Source: Palsa-506 sp963755815
Lineage (GTDB): Bacteria; Actinomycetota; Actinomycetes; Streptosporangiales; Streptosporangiaceae
Assembly (NCBI GenBank): GCA_963755815.1
Contig: CAVWLF010000001.1
Location: 62,001 to 126,000 of the forward strand
Reading direction: 5' to 3'
Length of the DNA: 64,000 bases
The notes below the pieces were generated by a model. The model was not told the origin of the DNA. It was given only the letters and a program-made list of their open reading frames with translations, and did not search any database. Each line of letters starts with the position of its first letter. Position 1 is the stretch's first letter. This document shows positions 1 through 8,292 of the stretch, one piece after another. Made by a program: the position numbers and the translations under genes.

Positions 1-11
1 TAGATCTCCAT
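1..11 (-). CDS. First codons of a gene cut by the window edge, probably queD (6-carboxytetrahydropterin synthase)
   Basis: On the minus strand an ATG overlaps the queE stop codon as TGATG. It is followed by codons for Glu and Ile and then TA at the window edge, so the protein would begin M-E-I-(Tyr). This is compatible with the common start of 6-carboxytetrahydropterin synthases, and queD is the usual partner of queC and queE. Only three full codons are visible, so the identity rests on gene order and is an inference. Confidence 0.35.
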
Positions 12-658
12 CAGGCAATTCCGGCGTACTTGTGGGTCTGCAGGCTGAGCCGCCACTGCGGGTGCGCCAGGCAGTATTCGATGGCGGCCCTGGTATTCGC
101 CTCGCGATCGGGGCCATCCATCGGCTGCAGCAGGAAATTCGCGAAGTCGAGATCCTCGAACCGCCCGGGCTCCGCGCCCGGCTGCGGGAACACCAGCTTG
201 AGGTCGTCACCTTCGGTCAGCACCAGGCCGGCGCCGGCCTTGGGGCTGACGCAGATCCAGTCCAGGCCGGCCGGGGCCGGCCGGGTGCCGTTGGTCTCCA
301 CCGCCACCTCGAACCCCACGCCGTGCAGTGCGTCGACCGCGGCCTTATCGAGCTGCAGCAGCGGCTCTCCGCCGGTGCACACCACGTAGGGCCGGCTCCG
401 CAGGTGCGGCTGGCCCTGCCACGCCCAGGCCACCGCGGCGGCGAGATGGGCGGCGCTGTCAAACCGGCCCCCGCCCGGCCCGTCGGTCCCGGTGAACTCG
501 GTATCGCAGAACTGGCAGATCGCCCGATGGCGGTCACTCTCCCGCCCGGTCCACAGGTTGCAGCTGGTGAAGCGGCAGAACACGGCCGGCCAGCCGGCCC
601 GGGTGCCCTCCCCCTGCAGCGTGTAGAAGATCTCCTTGACCCGGTACGCCGGTCTCAC
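11..658 (-). CDS. queE: 7-carboxy-7-deazaguanine synthase QueE (radical SAM)
   Basis: QueE converts 6-carboxytetrahydropterin to 7-carboxy-7-deazaguanine in the preQ0/queuosine pathway, using a 4Fe-4S cluster and S-adenosylmethionine. The 215-aa protein has the family's expanded cluster motif C-x14-C-x2-C (Cys33, Cys48, Cys51), preceded by YTLQGEG, the usual QueE N-terminal sequence. A GGEPLLQ stretch further on is the SAM-binding GGEP motif. I chose the GTG at 658 because it overlaps the queC stop as GTGA, which implies translational coupling. The longer upstream reading lies inside queC and looks nothing like the family. The next gene starts on the stop codon, so this is a tight queC-queE-queD? 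operon. Confidence 0.95.
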   Translation of the reverse strand: MRPAYRVKEIFYTLQGEGTRAGWPAVFCRFTSCNLWTGRESDRHRAICQFCDTEFTGTDGPGGGRFDSAAHLAAAVAWAWQGQPHLRSRPYVVCTGGEPLLQLDKAAVDALHGVGFEVAVETNGTRPAPAGLDWICVSPKAGAGLVLTEGDDLKLVFPQPGAEPGRFEDLDFANFLLQPMDGPDREANTRAAIEYCLAHPQWRLSLQTHKYAGIA

Positions 659-1368
659 CCGGCGACCGCCAGCGCCGGGTCGGTCAGGCCCAGCTCGGCG
701 AAGCCGCGCGCGCGCAGCAGGCACGAGTCACAGCTGCCGCAGGCCAGGCCGCCGGCCGGGTCGTAGCAGCTGTGGGTGAGCCCGTAGTCCACGCCGAGCT
801 CCAGCCCGCGGCGGATCGTCCCGGCCTTGGTCAGCTGGATCAGGGGGGTGTGGATCTTCAGCTGCTGGCGGCCCTCGACACCGGCCTTGGTGGCCAGGTT
901 GGCCATCCGCTCGAAGGCGGTGATGTACTCCGGCAGGCAGTCGGGGTAGCCGCTGTAGTCCAGCGCGCTCACCCCGATGAAGACGTCTGAGGCGCCCAGG
1001 GTCTCGGCCCAGGCGAGCGCGAACGACAGGAAGATCGTGTTCCTGGCCGGCACGTAGGTGACCGGAATCACGTCATCCAGGTCGTCGGCGCTGTCGTGGT
1101 GCGGCACGGCGATGGAGTCGTCGGTAAGCGCCGATCCGCCGAAGATGCGCAGGTCGATCTCGGCGATCACGTGCCGGGTGGTGCCCTGGGCGCGGGCCAC
1201 CCGCGCGGCGGCGTCAAGTTCCACCGTGTGCCGCTGCCCGTAGCGGAAGCTCAGCGCGTAAGCCTCGTAGTTCTCGCTGATGGCGACAGCCAGTGCGGTG
1301 GCCGAATCCAGGCCGCCGCTGAGCAGCACCACCGCTTTGCGTTGCGCCGTCATGGCCGGGCGAGTCAC
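655..1368 (-). CDS. queC: 7-cyano-7-deazaguanine synthase QueC
   Basis: QueC makes preQ0 (7-cyano-7-deazaguanine) from 7-carboxy-7-deazaguanine with ATP and ammonia. The 237-aa protein carries the PP-loop ATP-binding motif SGGLDS (residues 17-22). A C-terminal zinc site C-x8-C-x2-C-x2-C is formed by Cys201, 210, 213 and 216. The GTG start at 1368 has a GGAAGGA box eight bases upstream. An internal ATG at 1353 lacks a clear box but fits the family length about as well. It is the first recognisable gene of the operon and overlaps queE by four bases. PreQ0 may feed tRNA queuosine or a deazapurine product; the window does not decide which. Confidence 0.95.
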   Translation of the reverse strand: MTRPAMTAQRKAVVLLSGGLDSATALAVAISENYEAYALSFRYGQRHTVELDAAARVARAQGTTRHVIAEIDLRIFGGSALTDDSIAVPHHDSADDLDDVIPVTYVPARNTIFLSFALAWAETLGASDVFIGVSALDYSGYPDCLPEYITAFERMANLATKAGVEGRQQLKIHTPLIQLTKAGTIRRGLELGVDYGLTHSCYDPAGGLACGSCDSCLLRARGFAELGLTDPALAVAG

Positions 1369-1571
1369 TGTCCTGTTCCTTCCGGGGCAGCCCGTCGTCC
1401 TGGGCCGCCGCCACGATCCAGGGTATCCCGATCATGGCCCCCGGCCCCCGGCCGCCGGGCCGCCGGACCGGGCGCGACCCGGAGCCGGGCCGGCCGGGCG
1501 GCGGCCTGGCCGGGCGGCGGCCTGGCCGGGGGGACCCGGCGGGCCATGCGAGACTGGGCTAGGAGGCTGTG

Positions 1572-1922
1572 ATGCCGGCGATGAAGATAGTGATCGATAC
1601 GGCCATGCGGGCCAGGGACGTCTCCCGGCCGCAGCCCGAGGACGTGGCCCGGGCGGAGGCGGCCGACGCGGCCGCGCGGGCGGCGAGCCCGGCCCGGCCA
1701 GCCACGACAGCCCGGCCCGGCCGGCCAGGCCGGCCACTGCCGCCCGGGAAACCGCCGAACAGCACGGGCCACCCGGGCGCGGCAAGCGCCGATGACCGCG
1801 CGAACGCCGCCAGCACCGCGGACAGGCCGGCCGAGCCAGGCTCAGGCCGGACGGACGCCCGGCCGCGCGCGGCCGGGCTGCCGTCGCCGCCACCCCGGCG
1901 GCGAGCCCGCCGGCACCGGTGA
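1572..1922 (+). CDS. Small hypothetical protein, Ala/Pro/Arg-rich
   Basis: An ATG preceded by a near-perfect ribosome binding site (AGGAGG, five bases upstream) opens a 116-aa frame. The first ~30 residues look like a normal folded start (MKIVIDTAMRARDVSRP). The rest is a low-complexity Ala/Pro/Arg tail ending in a cluster of arginines. Third positions are G/C-rich, but in DNA of this composition that alone proves little. It converges on rpiB, with only 13 bases between the stops. I do not recognise a family. The strong ribosome binding site is the main support for real coding. Confidence 0.45.
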   Translation: MPAMKIVIDTAMRARDVSRPQPEDVARAEAADAAARAASPARPATTARPGRPGRPLPPGKPPNSTGHPGAASADDRANAASTADRPAEPGSGRTDARPRAAGLPSPPPRRRARRHR

Positions 1923-1935
1923 TGGTGGCCGGCGG

Positions 1936-2409
1936 TTACCCGCCCGGCAGCGGGGGCAGCACGCCGGTTTCCTCGTAGTCGGCGATCATCGCGAGCCGCC
2001 GGGCGTGCCGCGGCGCGCCGGAGAATGCGGTGCCGACGAAGACCTGGGCGAAACTGACCGCCTGATCGATGGGCTGCTCGCGAGCACCGAGGCTGAGCAC
2101 GTTGGCGTCATTGTGCAGCCGCGCCAGCTGCGCCGTCTCCGTACTCCAGGCCAGGGCGGCGCGGACGCCGCGAATCTTGTTCGCCGCGATCTGCTCGCCG
2201 TTGCCGGAACCGCCGATAACGATCCCGAGGCTGCCGGGGTCAGCGACGGCGGCGCTGGCCGCGCGCATGACGTACGGCGGATAGTCGTCCTGGTCATCGA
2301 GCTTGGCCGGCCCGCAGTCCACCGGTTCATGACCGGCGCTGGCCAGCCATTCGACGAGACGGGCCTTCAGCGCGAAGCCAGCATGGTCGGATCCTAGATA
2401 GACGCGCAC
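1936..2409 (-). CDS. rpiB: Ribose-5-phosphate isomerase B
   Basis: Interconverts ribose 5-phosphate and ribulose 5-phosphate in the pentose phosphate pathway. The 157-aa length and the N-terminal GSDHAG motif (residues 7-12) are typical of RpiB. The active-site loop reads IGGSGNGEQIAANK. The E. coli-type cysteine is replaced by Gly, and a Glu sits in the loop, as in the mycobacterial RpiB type where Glu is the proposed base. The start is GTG at 2409 with a weak GGCGAGC box. The next minus-strand gene upstream is the aldehyde dehydrogenase, 23 bases away, so the two could be cotranscribed. Confidence 0.93.
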   Translation of the reverse strand: MRVYLGSDHAGFALKARLVEWLASAGHEPVDCGPAKLDDQDDYPPYVMRAASAAVADPGSLGIVIGGSGNGEQIAANKIRGVRAALAWSTETAQLARLHNDANVLSLGAREQPIDQAVSFAQVFVGTAFSGAPRHARRLAMIADYEETGVLPPLPGG

Positions 2410-2432
2410 GCTCGCCAGTCTGACAGACCGGG

Positions 2433-3845
2433 TCAGAACTGCAGCGCCTTTATCTCCAGGTATTCCTCCAGGCCGTGCGCCCCGAGTTCCCGGCCGTACC
2501 CCGACTGGCCGAATCCGCCGAACGGCGCGGCCACGTTCCAGGCCCCGCCATTCACCTCGACCTGCCCGGCGCGCAGCCGCCTGGCGATGGCCACCGCGTG
2601 ATCCTGGTCGGCCGACCAGACCGCCGCGGCCAGGCCGTAGGGCGTGCCGTTGGCGATCTCGACCGCCTCGTCCTCGGATGAGTACGGGAGCACCGAGAGC
2701 ACCGGCCCGAAGATCTCCTCCTGCGCGATCGTCATGTCCGGCGTGACATCGGCGAATACCGTCGGCTGCACGTAGTAGCCGGTGTCCAGCCCGGCGGGCG
2801 GCCCGGCGCCGCCGGCCGCCAGCCGGGCGCCCTCAGCCAGGCCGCGCTCGATGTAGCCCCGGACCCTGTCTCGCTGCACCGCGGAAACCAGCGGGCCGAG
2901 CCTGATGCCCTCGGCGAGCGGATCGCCGGTCGGGTAGCGCCCCGCGTTCTTGGCCGCGTGGCCGACCGCCTCGTCGTAGCTGTCGCGGTGCACCAGCATC
3001 CGGGTCAGCGCATTGCAGCTCTGGCCCGAGTTGATGAACGCCTTGGCCACCCCGACCTTGACCGCGGTGGCCAGATCCGCGTCGGGCAGGATCACGTTCG
3101 CCGACTTGCCGCCCAGCTCAAGCGTGACCCGCTTAACGGTCGCCGCGGCGACCTCGGCAACTCGCGTGCCGGCCCGCGCCGAGCCGGTAAAGGACACGAT
3201 GTCAATGCCCGGATGACCGGCGATAGCCTCGCCGACCACCGGCCCGCTCCCGCTGACCAGGTTGAATACGCCCGCAGGCAGGCCCGTCTCGTGGAAGATG
3301 GCGGCCAGCTCATAGGCGGCGAGCGGAGCCACCTCGCTCGGCTTGAGCACGATCGGGCATCCGGCGGCAAGCGCGGCGGCCACCTTGTTCACTATCTGGT
3401 ACAGCGGGTAATTCCACGGGGTAATCGCCCCGGCGATGCCGGCCGGCTCGCGCACGATCAGCGAATTGCCGACCCGCTGGCCGCTGAAGTCATAGGAGGA
3501 AAGCAGCTCCACATAGCTGGCTAGCACCAGCAGCGGAGTGCCGACCTGAACCTTGCGGGCGAAGACCAGCGGTGCGCCCATATCCGCGGCGATAACCGCC
3601 GCCACCGCGTCCGCCCGCTCGGCCAGCAGTTCGCGGGCCGCCTCAAGGTGCCGGGCCCGCTCGGCCACGGGCGTGGCCGCCCAGCCGGAGAACGCCGCCC
3701 GGGCGGCGCCGACCGCCGCGTCGACGTCAGCCGGGTGACCCGCAGGCACCCGGTCGATGACTTCCTCGGTGGCCGGGTTCAGCACGTCGATGCCCGCATC
3801 GCTGGCCGACGAGGTCCAGGTTCCGCCGATGTAGTTGCTCCGCAT
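2433..3845 (-). CDS. NAD(P)-dependent aldehyde dehydrogenase
   Basis: Member of the ALDH superfamily that oxidises an aldehyde to its acid. The family landmarks are present: the PWNYP motif, the cofactor Lys in LKPSE, the FTGS loop, the general base in LELGGKS (about Glu243) and the nucleophile in FINSGQSC (about Cys277). The length of about 470 aa is normal. I prefer the ATG at 3845, which has AGGATGG upstream and begins at the family start (MRSNYIGG). An ATG at 3854 is the alternative. The substrate cannot be told from sequence; the nearest kinds are betaine-, benzaldehyde- or generic aldehyde dehydrogenases. It is divergent from the membrane-protein gene at 4194 across an AT-rich promoter region. 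Confidence 0.9.
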   Translation of the reverse strand: MRSNYIGGTWTSSASDAGIDVLNPATEEVIDRVPAGHPADVDAAVGAARAAFSGWAATPVAERARHLEAARELLAERADAVAAVIAADMGAPLVFARKVQVGTPLLVLASYVELLSSYDFSGQRVGNSLIVREPAGIAGAITPWNYPLYQIVNKVAAALAAGCPIVLKPSEVAPLAAYELAAIFHETGLPAGVFNLVSGSGPVVGEAIAGHPGIDIVSFTGSARAGTRVAEVAAATVKRVTLELGGKSANVILPDADLATAVKVGVAKAFINSGQSCNALTRMLVHRDSYDEAVGHAAKNAGRYPTGDPLAEGIRLGPLVSAVQRDRVRGYIERGLAEGARLAAGGAGPPAGLDTGYYVQPTVFADVTPDMTIAQEEIFGPVLSVLPYSSEDEAVEIANGTPYGLAAAVWSADQDHAVAIARRLRAGQVEVNGGAWNVAAPFGGFGQSGYGRELGAHGLEEYLEIKALQF

Positions 3846-4193
3846 GAACTCCATCCTCGCGCACGACGCCGGCCGCGCCAAAGCCGCCGGGCCCGGCGGC
3901 GCCCGCGGGCCCGCCCGGCCCGCCGGCTTGCTTTCGGGCGATTACAGGCTGTAGAGAAATTAGTCGGCAAAAAGTTAAAATTTTGCCTACAAATCGCACA
4001 ATGCCGCTGACTGTCCGGAAGTGCCAGCCCTGCAATCCCACGAGGGCGATTGCTGATCAAGCCATTTACCAGGAAAAATACTAGTAACCCTCGGGCGTCA
4101 TTTCATTTCGTGATACAACGCTCCCGGTGAGTGACGAAAGAAAATAGTCACTTTCCGTGACAGACCCGAAACGCCGCACCTGAAGGTACCAGG
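3846..4193. promoter_or_regulatory. Divergent intergenic region with an AT-rich promoter island
   Basis: Unlike its surroundings, this gap becomes AT-rich between about 3940 and 4160, with runs such as AAAAAGTTAAAATTTTG. On the plus strand an extended -10-like element TGATACAAC (4111-4119) would place transcription start near 4126, ahead of the gene at 4194. An inverted repeat overlaps that point (4130-4152). The upstream half, next to the aldehyde dehydrogenase start, is a GC-rich leader. No reading frame here looks coding. Confidence 0.5.
4130..4152. promoter_or_regulatory. Inverted repeat, candidate operator
   Basis: AGTGAC and its complement GTCACT are separated by 11 bases, just downstream of the putative start site of the gene at 4194. 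The spacing puts the half-sites about one and a half helical turns apart. It could bind a dimeric repressor. No matching regulator gene lies nearby, so this is only a candidate. Confidence 0.3.
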
Positions 4194-4871
4194 ATGACTC
4201 GACAGTCCCCGTATGCGTGGCCCCCCCGGCCAGCTCACGGTCCTCAGCACGCCGCCGCGGTCAGCGGCCGGGCCGTGCTGGGCAGCCGGGCCCACCGCGC
4301 CATGAAGCTCTTCCTGATCGCCAGCGTCTGGCTAACGGGCCTCTTCGTGGTCATCGTCGCGGTGACCGTGGTCGCCATGGCGACCGGGCCGGGCGGCAGC
4401 CGCGGCGGGGCGGCCTCGCTGCCGAAGAGAACAGCCAGCGGCCAGCTGACCGGGGACGCGGTGGCGAGCGGGCTCCCGCGGACCGGCGACCACGACCAGG
4501 TCGGCCAGATCCGGGCCGGCCACGGCCAGGCGGGCGGCAGCCAGAGCGAAGGCGGGCTGGCCCGCACCGGGTCATCGGCGCCGGCCCAGATCCACGCGGT
4601 GTACATCCATACCGGCAGCGCGGACACCAGCCCGTTTACTATCGGCGGCAACGGAACCTGGAAGCTCGCCTGGTCCTATCGTCACTGCTCCGGCCCCGGC
4701 GGCGGCTTCACGGTCAGCCAGGACGGCACCGGCGGCGCTAACGGCCCGTCGGTCATCCGGCCCGGGACCGCCGGGCACGGCGTGACCTGGGCGCATAACG
4801 ACGGCGGCACGCATTACCTGGCCATCAGGACGCAGTGCCAATGGCGGATCACGGTCACCAGCCAGTCATGA
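4194..4871 (+). CDS. Membrane-anchored extracytoplasmic protein of unknown function
   Basis: A 225-aa protein with a 37-residue Pro/Ala-rich cytoplasmic start, one hydrophobic segment (about residues 38-63, LFLIASVWLTGLFVVIVAVT) and a Gly/Ser-rich linker. The C-terminal domain, about 90 aa, is predicted outside the membrane and holds two cysteines (in YRHCSGPG and IRTQCQW) that could form a disulfide. The pattern GNGTWKLAWSY...TQCQWRITV resembles small secreted beta-sandwich domains of actinomycetes, but I cannot name a family. The ATG at 4194 has ACCAGG directly upstream. It stands alone, with an AT-rich promoter region and a candidate operator ahead of it. Confidence 0.75.
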   Translation: MTRQSPYAWPPRPAHGPQHAAAVSGRAVLGSRAHRAMKLFLIASVWLTGLFVVIVAVTVVAMATGPGGSRGGAASLPKRTASGQLTGDAVASGLPRTGDHDQVGQIRAGHGQAGGSQSEGGLARTGSSAPAQIHAVYIHTGSADTSPFTIGGNGTWKLAWSYRHCSGPGGGFTVSQDGTGGANGPSVIRPGTAGHGVTWAHNDGGTHYLAIRTQCQWRITVTSQS

Positions 4872-4872
4872 C

Positions 4873-4911
4873 GCCGGGCCAGAAGCCCTGACCGCGCACT
4901 CCCGGCCCGGC
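4873..4911. terminator. Candidate bidirectional terminator
   Basis: GCCGGGCC (4873-4880) pairs perfectly with GGCCCGGC (4904-4911) across a 23-base loop, in the 51-base gap between two convergent genes. There is no T tract, as is common in actinomycetes, so function is inferred only from position and stem strength. Confidence 0.35.
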
Positions 4912-4922
4912 CTGACTGGCCG

Positions 4923-5540
4923 TTAGTCGAAGATCGGGTCCCTGGTCCGGCTGCGCTTCAGCTCGAAGAACCCGTCCGTGCCCGCGATGAGCATGACACC
5001 GTCCCAGAGCCGGGCCGCGGCTTCGCCGCGCGGAATCGGGGAGACGACCGGACCGAAGATGGCCAGGTCACCCACGGCGATCACGGGCGTGCCGACGTCG
5101 TACCCGACCCGGTCGATGCCGTCCTTGTGCGACGCCCGCACGGCCTGGTCGTAGTCCGTCGAATCCATCGCGTCGGCGAGGTCGGCGGGCAGCCCCGCAT
5201 CGGCCAGCGCCGCCTCGATCGTGGCGCGGTTCCGGTCCGCTTTCTCGTCGTGGAAGCGGGTGCCGATGGCGGTGTACAGCGGGCCGAGGACCTCGGCGCC
5301 GTACTTCTGCTCCGCCGCGATGCAGACCCGGACCGGGCCCCACGCCCGGGCCATCATTTCCTGGTAGTTCTCCGGCAGGTCCTCTTTTTTCTCGTTGAGC
5401 ACAGCCAGGCTCATCACGTGCCAGCGCGGCGCCACCGGGCGCACCTGCTCGACTTCCAGCATCCACCGCGAGGTGATCCAGGCCCACGGACATAGCGGGT
5501 CAAACCAGAAATCGACCGGGGTTGGCTCCTGCTCAGTCAT
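4923..5540 (-). CDS. DsbA-family thioredoxin-fold protein, mycothiol-dependent nitroreductase/mycoredoxin-2-like, CPWA active site
   Basis: A 205-aa DsbA-like protein matching the actinobacterial Rv2466c family, recognisable from FWFDPLCPWAWITSRWMLE near the N-terminus and the cis-Pro loop VGTPVIAVG. Rv2466c uses a CPWC dithiol with mycothiol. Here the second cysteine is Ala (CPWA), so only a monothiol mechanism is possible, with mycothiol expected to resolve the mixed disulfide. The ATG at 5540 is supported by GAGGAG six bases upstream; the ATG two codons earlier lies too close to that box. The gene is divergent from pepN. The reductase role is inferred from the family. Confidence 0.85.
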   Translation of the reverse strand: MTEQEPTPVDFWFDPLCPWAWITSRWMLEVEQVRPVAPRWHVMSLAVLNEKKEDLPENYQEMMARAWGPVRVCIAAEQKYGAEVLGPLYTAIGTRFHDEKADRNRATIEAALADAGLPADLADAMDSTDYDQAVRASHKDGIDRVGYDVGTPVIAVGDLAIFGPVVSPIPRGEAAARLWDGVMLIAGTDGFFELKRSRTRDPIFD

Positions 5541-5661
5541 GCACATCTCCTCGGGGTAACGGCTCCTCAGCTTTGGACCAACCGGCTGGTGCGCCTGGGC
5601 ATTCCGGCCCGCAGCATGGGATTATGCCCAGACTGCTAGCCCAGGGAAGGGATACCGCACC

Positions 5662-8196
5662 GTGGCCAGCAACCTCACGCGCAATGAAGCGCGGGACCGC
5701 GCCCGGCTGATCGAGGTCGACTCCTACCGGATCGAGCTCGACCTGACCGGCGGCGCGAGTACGTTCCGGTCGGAGACGACCGTGGCGTTCCGGGTGGCGC
5801 ACCCGGGCGCATCGTCGTTCATTGACCTCGCCGCTTCGGAAGTCCGCGAGATCACGCTGAACGGCGGGCCGGTCGACCCGGCCGCCGCCACCGCGGATCG
5901 GGTCCTCCTCGATGACCTGGCCGGCGACAACGAGCTCCGGATCGTGGCCGACTGCACCTACTCGCGCACCGGCGAGGGCCTGCACCGGTTCACCGACCCG
6001 GCCGACAAGGGCGTCTACCTCTACTCCGACCTGGAGCCCTTCGACGCGCACCTGATGTACGCATGTTTCGACCAGCCGGACCTGAAGGCCAGGTTCGAGT
6101 TCACCGTGATCGCTCCGGACACCTGGCTGGTCATCTCCAACATGGCGCCGGACGTGACCGCCGCCCCGGCCGGCCCGGGCGCGCAGCGCTGGCATTTCCC
6201 GCCCACGCCGCCGATGTCCAGCTACATCACCGCGATCGCGGCGGGCCCGTATCACCAGGTCCGCGCCGATCACGACGGCATCCCGCTCGGGCTCTACTGC
6301 CGCCAGTCGCTGGCCGGCTACCTGGATCCGGACGAGATTTTCGAGGTGACCCGGCAGGGCTTCGACTTCTTCCACGACTCATTCGGCGTGCGGTACCCGT
6401 TCGGAAAGTACGACCAGCTATTCGTGCCGGAGTTCAAGGAAGGCGCGATGGAGAACGCCGGCTGCGTCACGATCACCGAGGACTACGTGTTCCGCTCCCG
6501 GGTGACTGACACGGCCCGGGAGGTCCGCGCCGAGACGATCCTGCACGAGATGGCTCATATGTGGTTCGGCGATCTGGTCACCATGCGCTGGTGGGATGAT
6601 CTCTGGCTGAACGAGTCCTTCGCTACCTGGGCCGGAACCGTCGCGCAGGCCGAGGCGACGCGCTGGGGGCAGGCCTGGACCACGTTCGCCCAGGCCTGGA
6701 AGGCGTGGGCGTACCGGCAGGACCAGCTCCCCTCGACGCACCCGATCGCGGCCGACGCGCCGGACATCGATGCCGTCAAGGGCAATTTTGACGGCATCAC
6801 CTACGCCAAGGGCGCGGCGGTGCTCAAGCAGCTCGTCGCCTACGTCGGACGGGACAACTTCCTGGCCGGGCTCCGTGCCTACTTTGCCCAGCACGCCTGG
6901 GGCAACGCCACCCTGGGGGACCTGCTCGCGGCGCTGGAGGAAGCCTCCGGCCGGGACCTGTCGTCCTGGGCGAAGCAGTGGCTGGAGACCGCCGGGGTGA
7001 ACACGCTGCGGCCCGAGTACAGCTGCGACGGCCAGGGCCGCTTCACCGAGTTCGCCGTGGTCCAGCAGGCCGCGGCGAGCCACCCGGTGCTCCGGGCGCA
7101 CCGGATCGCCATCGGCCTCTACGACCGCACCAGCGCCGGGCTGGTCCGGCGGCGCCGGCTGGAGACCGACATCGCGGGCGAGCGGACTCCGATCCCCGCG
7201 CTGGCCGGCGAGCCTCGCCCCGACCTGGTCCTGGTCAACGACGACGACCTGACCTTCGCCAAGATCCGGCTGGACGATCACTCGCTGGCCACGCTGGTCA
7301 GCGGGATCAGCGAATTCGCCGACTCGCTGCCCGCTGCGCTGTGCCTGGCCGCCGCGTGGGACATGTGCCGGGACGCCGAGCTCGCCGCGCGTGACTACGT
7401 CAGCCTGGTCCTGTCGGCCGCGGACTCGATCGCCGATGTCTCCGTGCTCCAGTCGGTGCTGGCCCAGTCGGCCGCGGCCGTGCGCCGGTTCGCGGACCCG
7501 GCCTGGCGCAGCGGCGGGCTGGAGCGCCTCGCGGCCGGCCTGCGGGCCCGCCTGTATGACGCCGAGCCCGGCTCGGACCGGCAGCTGGTGTACGCCCGGG
7601 CCCTGGCCCGCGTGGCTACCACCCTGGCCGACCTGGCGCTGCTGGCCGGGCTGCTGGCCGGGTCCGAGCGGATCGAGGGACTCGCCGTCGACACCGAGTT
7701 CCGCTGGCTGCTGCTACGCCGGCTGGTCAGCCGCGGCACCGCCGGGCCCGCCGAGATCGACGCCGAGCTGGACAGCGACCGCACCGACGCCGGCGAGCGG
7801 CATGCTGCCTCCTGCCGCGCCTCGATCCCCGATCCGGCCGCCAAGGAGGACGCCTGGGCGCAGATCATCAGCGGCGACCTGCCGAACGCCGTCTTCCGCG
7901 CCATGCTGGACGGCTTCACCGACGCTGATTACGACCACGCGGAGCTGCTCAAGCCATACGGCCAGCGCTTCTTCGACGAGGTCGGGCGAGTGTGGTCCGA
8001 GTGGGGCAGCGACATGGCCCAGTGGTTCGCGGAGAAGGCCTACCCGGGCGAGATCACGCCCGAGGCGATCGCGGCGGCTGACGACTACCTGGCCCGCAGC
8101 GATCCCCCGCCGCCGCTGCGCCGCCTGCTGACCGAGGGCCGCGACGACGTCGCTCGCGCGCTGCGCTGCCAGCAGCGCGACGCCGCGGCCGGCTGA
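5662..8196 (+). CDS. pepN: Aminopeptidase N (M1 family)
   Basis: Zinc metallo-aminopeptidase that trims N-terminal residues from peptides in the cytosol. The 844-aa length fits actinobacterial PepN. The substrate-anchoring GAMEN motif is at 261-265. The zinc motif HEMAH is at 295-299, with the third ligand at Glu318 in NESFA, the expected H-E-x2-H-x18-E spacing. The C-terminal half is the ERAP1-like helical domain. The GTG start at 5662 follows a GGAAGGG box. The gene stands alone, converging on malQ with a hairpin in the gap. Confidence 0.96.
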   Translation: MASNLTRNEARDRARLIEVDSYRIELDLTGGASTFRSETTVAFRVAHPGASSFIDLAASEVREITLNGGPVDPAAATADRVLLDDLAGDNELRIVADCTYSRTGEGLHRFTDPADKGVYLYSDLEPFDAHLMYACFDQPDLKARFEFTVIAPDTWLVISNMAPDVTAAPAGPGAQRWHFPPTPPMSSYITAIAAGPYHQVRADHDGIPLGLYCRQSLAGYLDPDEIFEVTRQGFDFFHDSFGVRYPFGKYDQLFVPEFKEGAMENAGCVTITEDYVFRSRVTDTAREVRAETILHEMAHMWFGDLVTMRWWDDLWLNESFATWAGTVAQAEATRWGQAWTTFAQAWKAWAYRQDQLPSTHPIAADAPDIDAVKGNFDGITYAKGAAVLKQLVAYVGRDNFLAGLRAYFAQHAWGNATLGDLLAALEEASGRDLSSWAKQWLETAGVNTLRPEYSCDGQGRFTEFAVVQQAAASHPVLRAHRIAIGLYDRTSAGLVRRRRLETDIAGERTPIPALAGEPRPDLVLVNDDDLTFAKIRLDDHSLATLVSGISEFADSLPAALCLAAAWDMCRDAELAARDYVSLVLSAADSIADVSVLQSVLAQSAAAVRRFADPAWRSGGLERLAAGLRARLYDAEPGSDRQLVYARALARVATTLADLALLAGLLAGSERIEGLAVDTEFRWLLLRRLVSRGTAGPAEIDAELDSDRTDAGERHAASCRASIPDPAAKEDAWAQIISGDLPNAVFRAMLDGFTDADYDHAELLKPYGQRFFDEVGRVWSEWGSDMAQWFAEKAYPGEITPEAIAAADDYLARSDPPPPLRRLLTEGRDDVARALRCQQRDAAAG

Positions 8197-8202
8197 CCCC
8201 GA

Positions 8203-8238
8203 CCCGGGCTGACCGATCCAGGGATGACCTGGCCCGGG
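8203..8238. terminator. Candidate terminator between pepN and malQ
   Basis: Outer arms CCCGGGC (8203-8209) and GCCCGGG (8232-8238) enclose a second short stem CCAGG/CCTG(G). The element lies seven bases after the pepN stop, in the gap between convergent genes. No T tract follows. Confidence 0.4.
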
Positions 8239-8292
8239 CTGATCCCGTCCAGGCGGCCGGCCCGGCGGCGAGCGGGCGGTCAGGCGCCCGGC

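Noticed and set aside
1373..1571. A riboswitch (preQ1-like) ahead of the queuosine genes
   Set aside because: The sequence upstream of queC is GC-rich with simple direct repeats and shows no recognisable preQ1 aptamer pattern.
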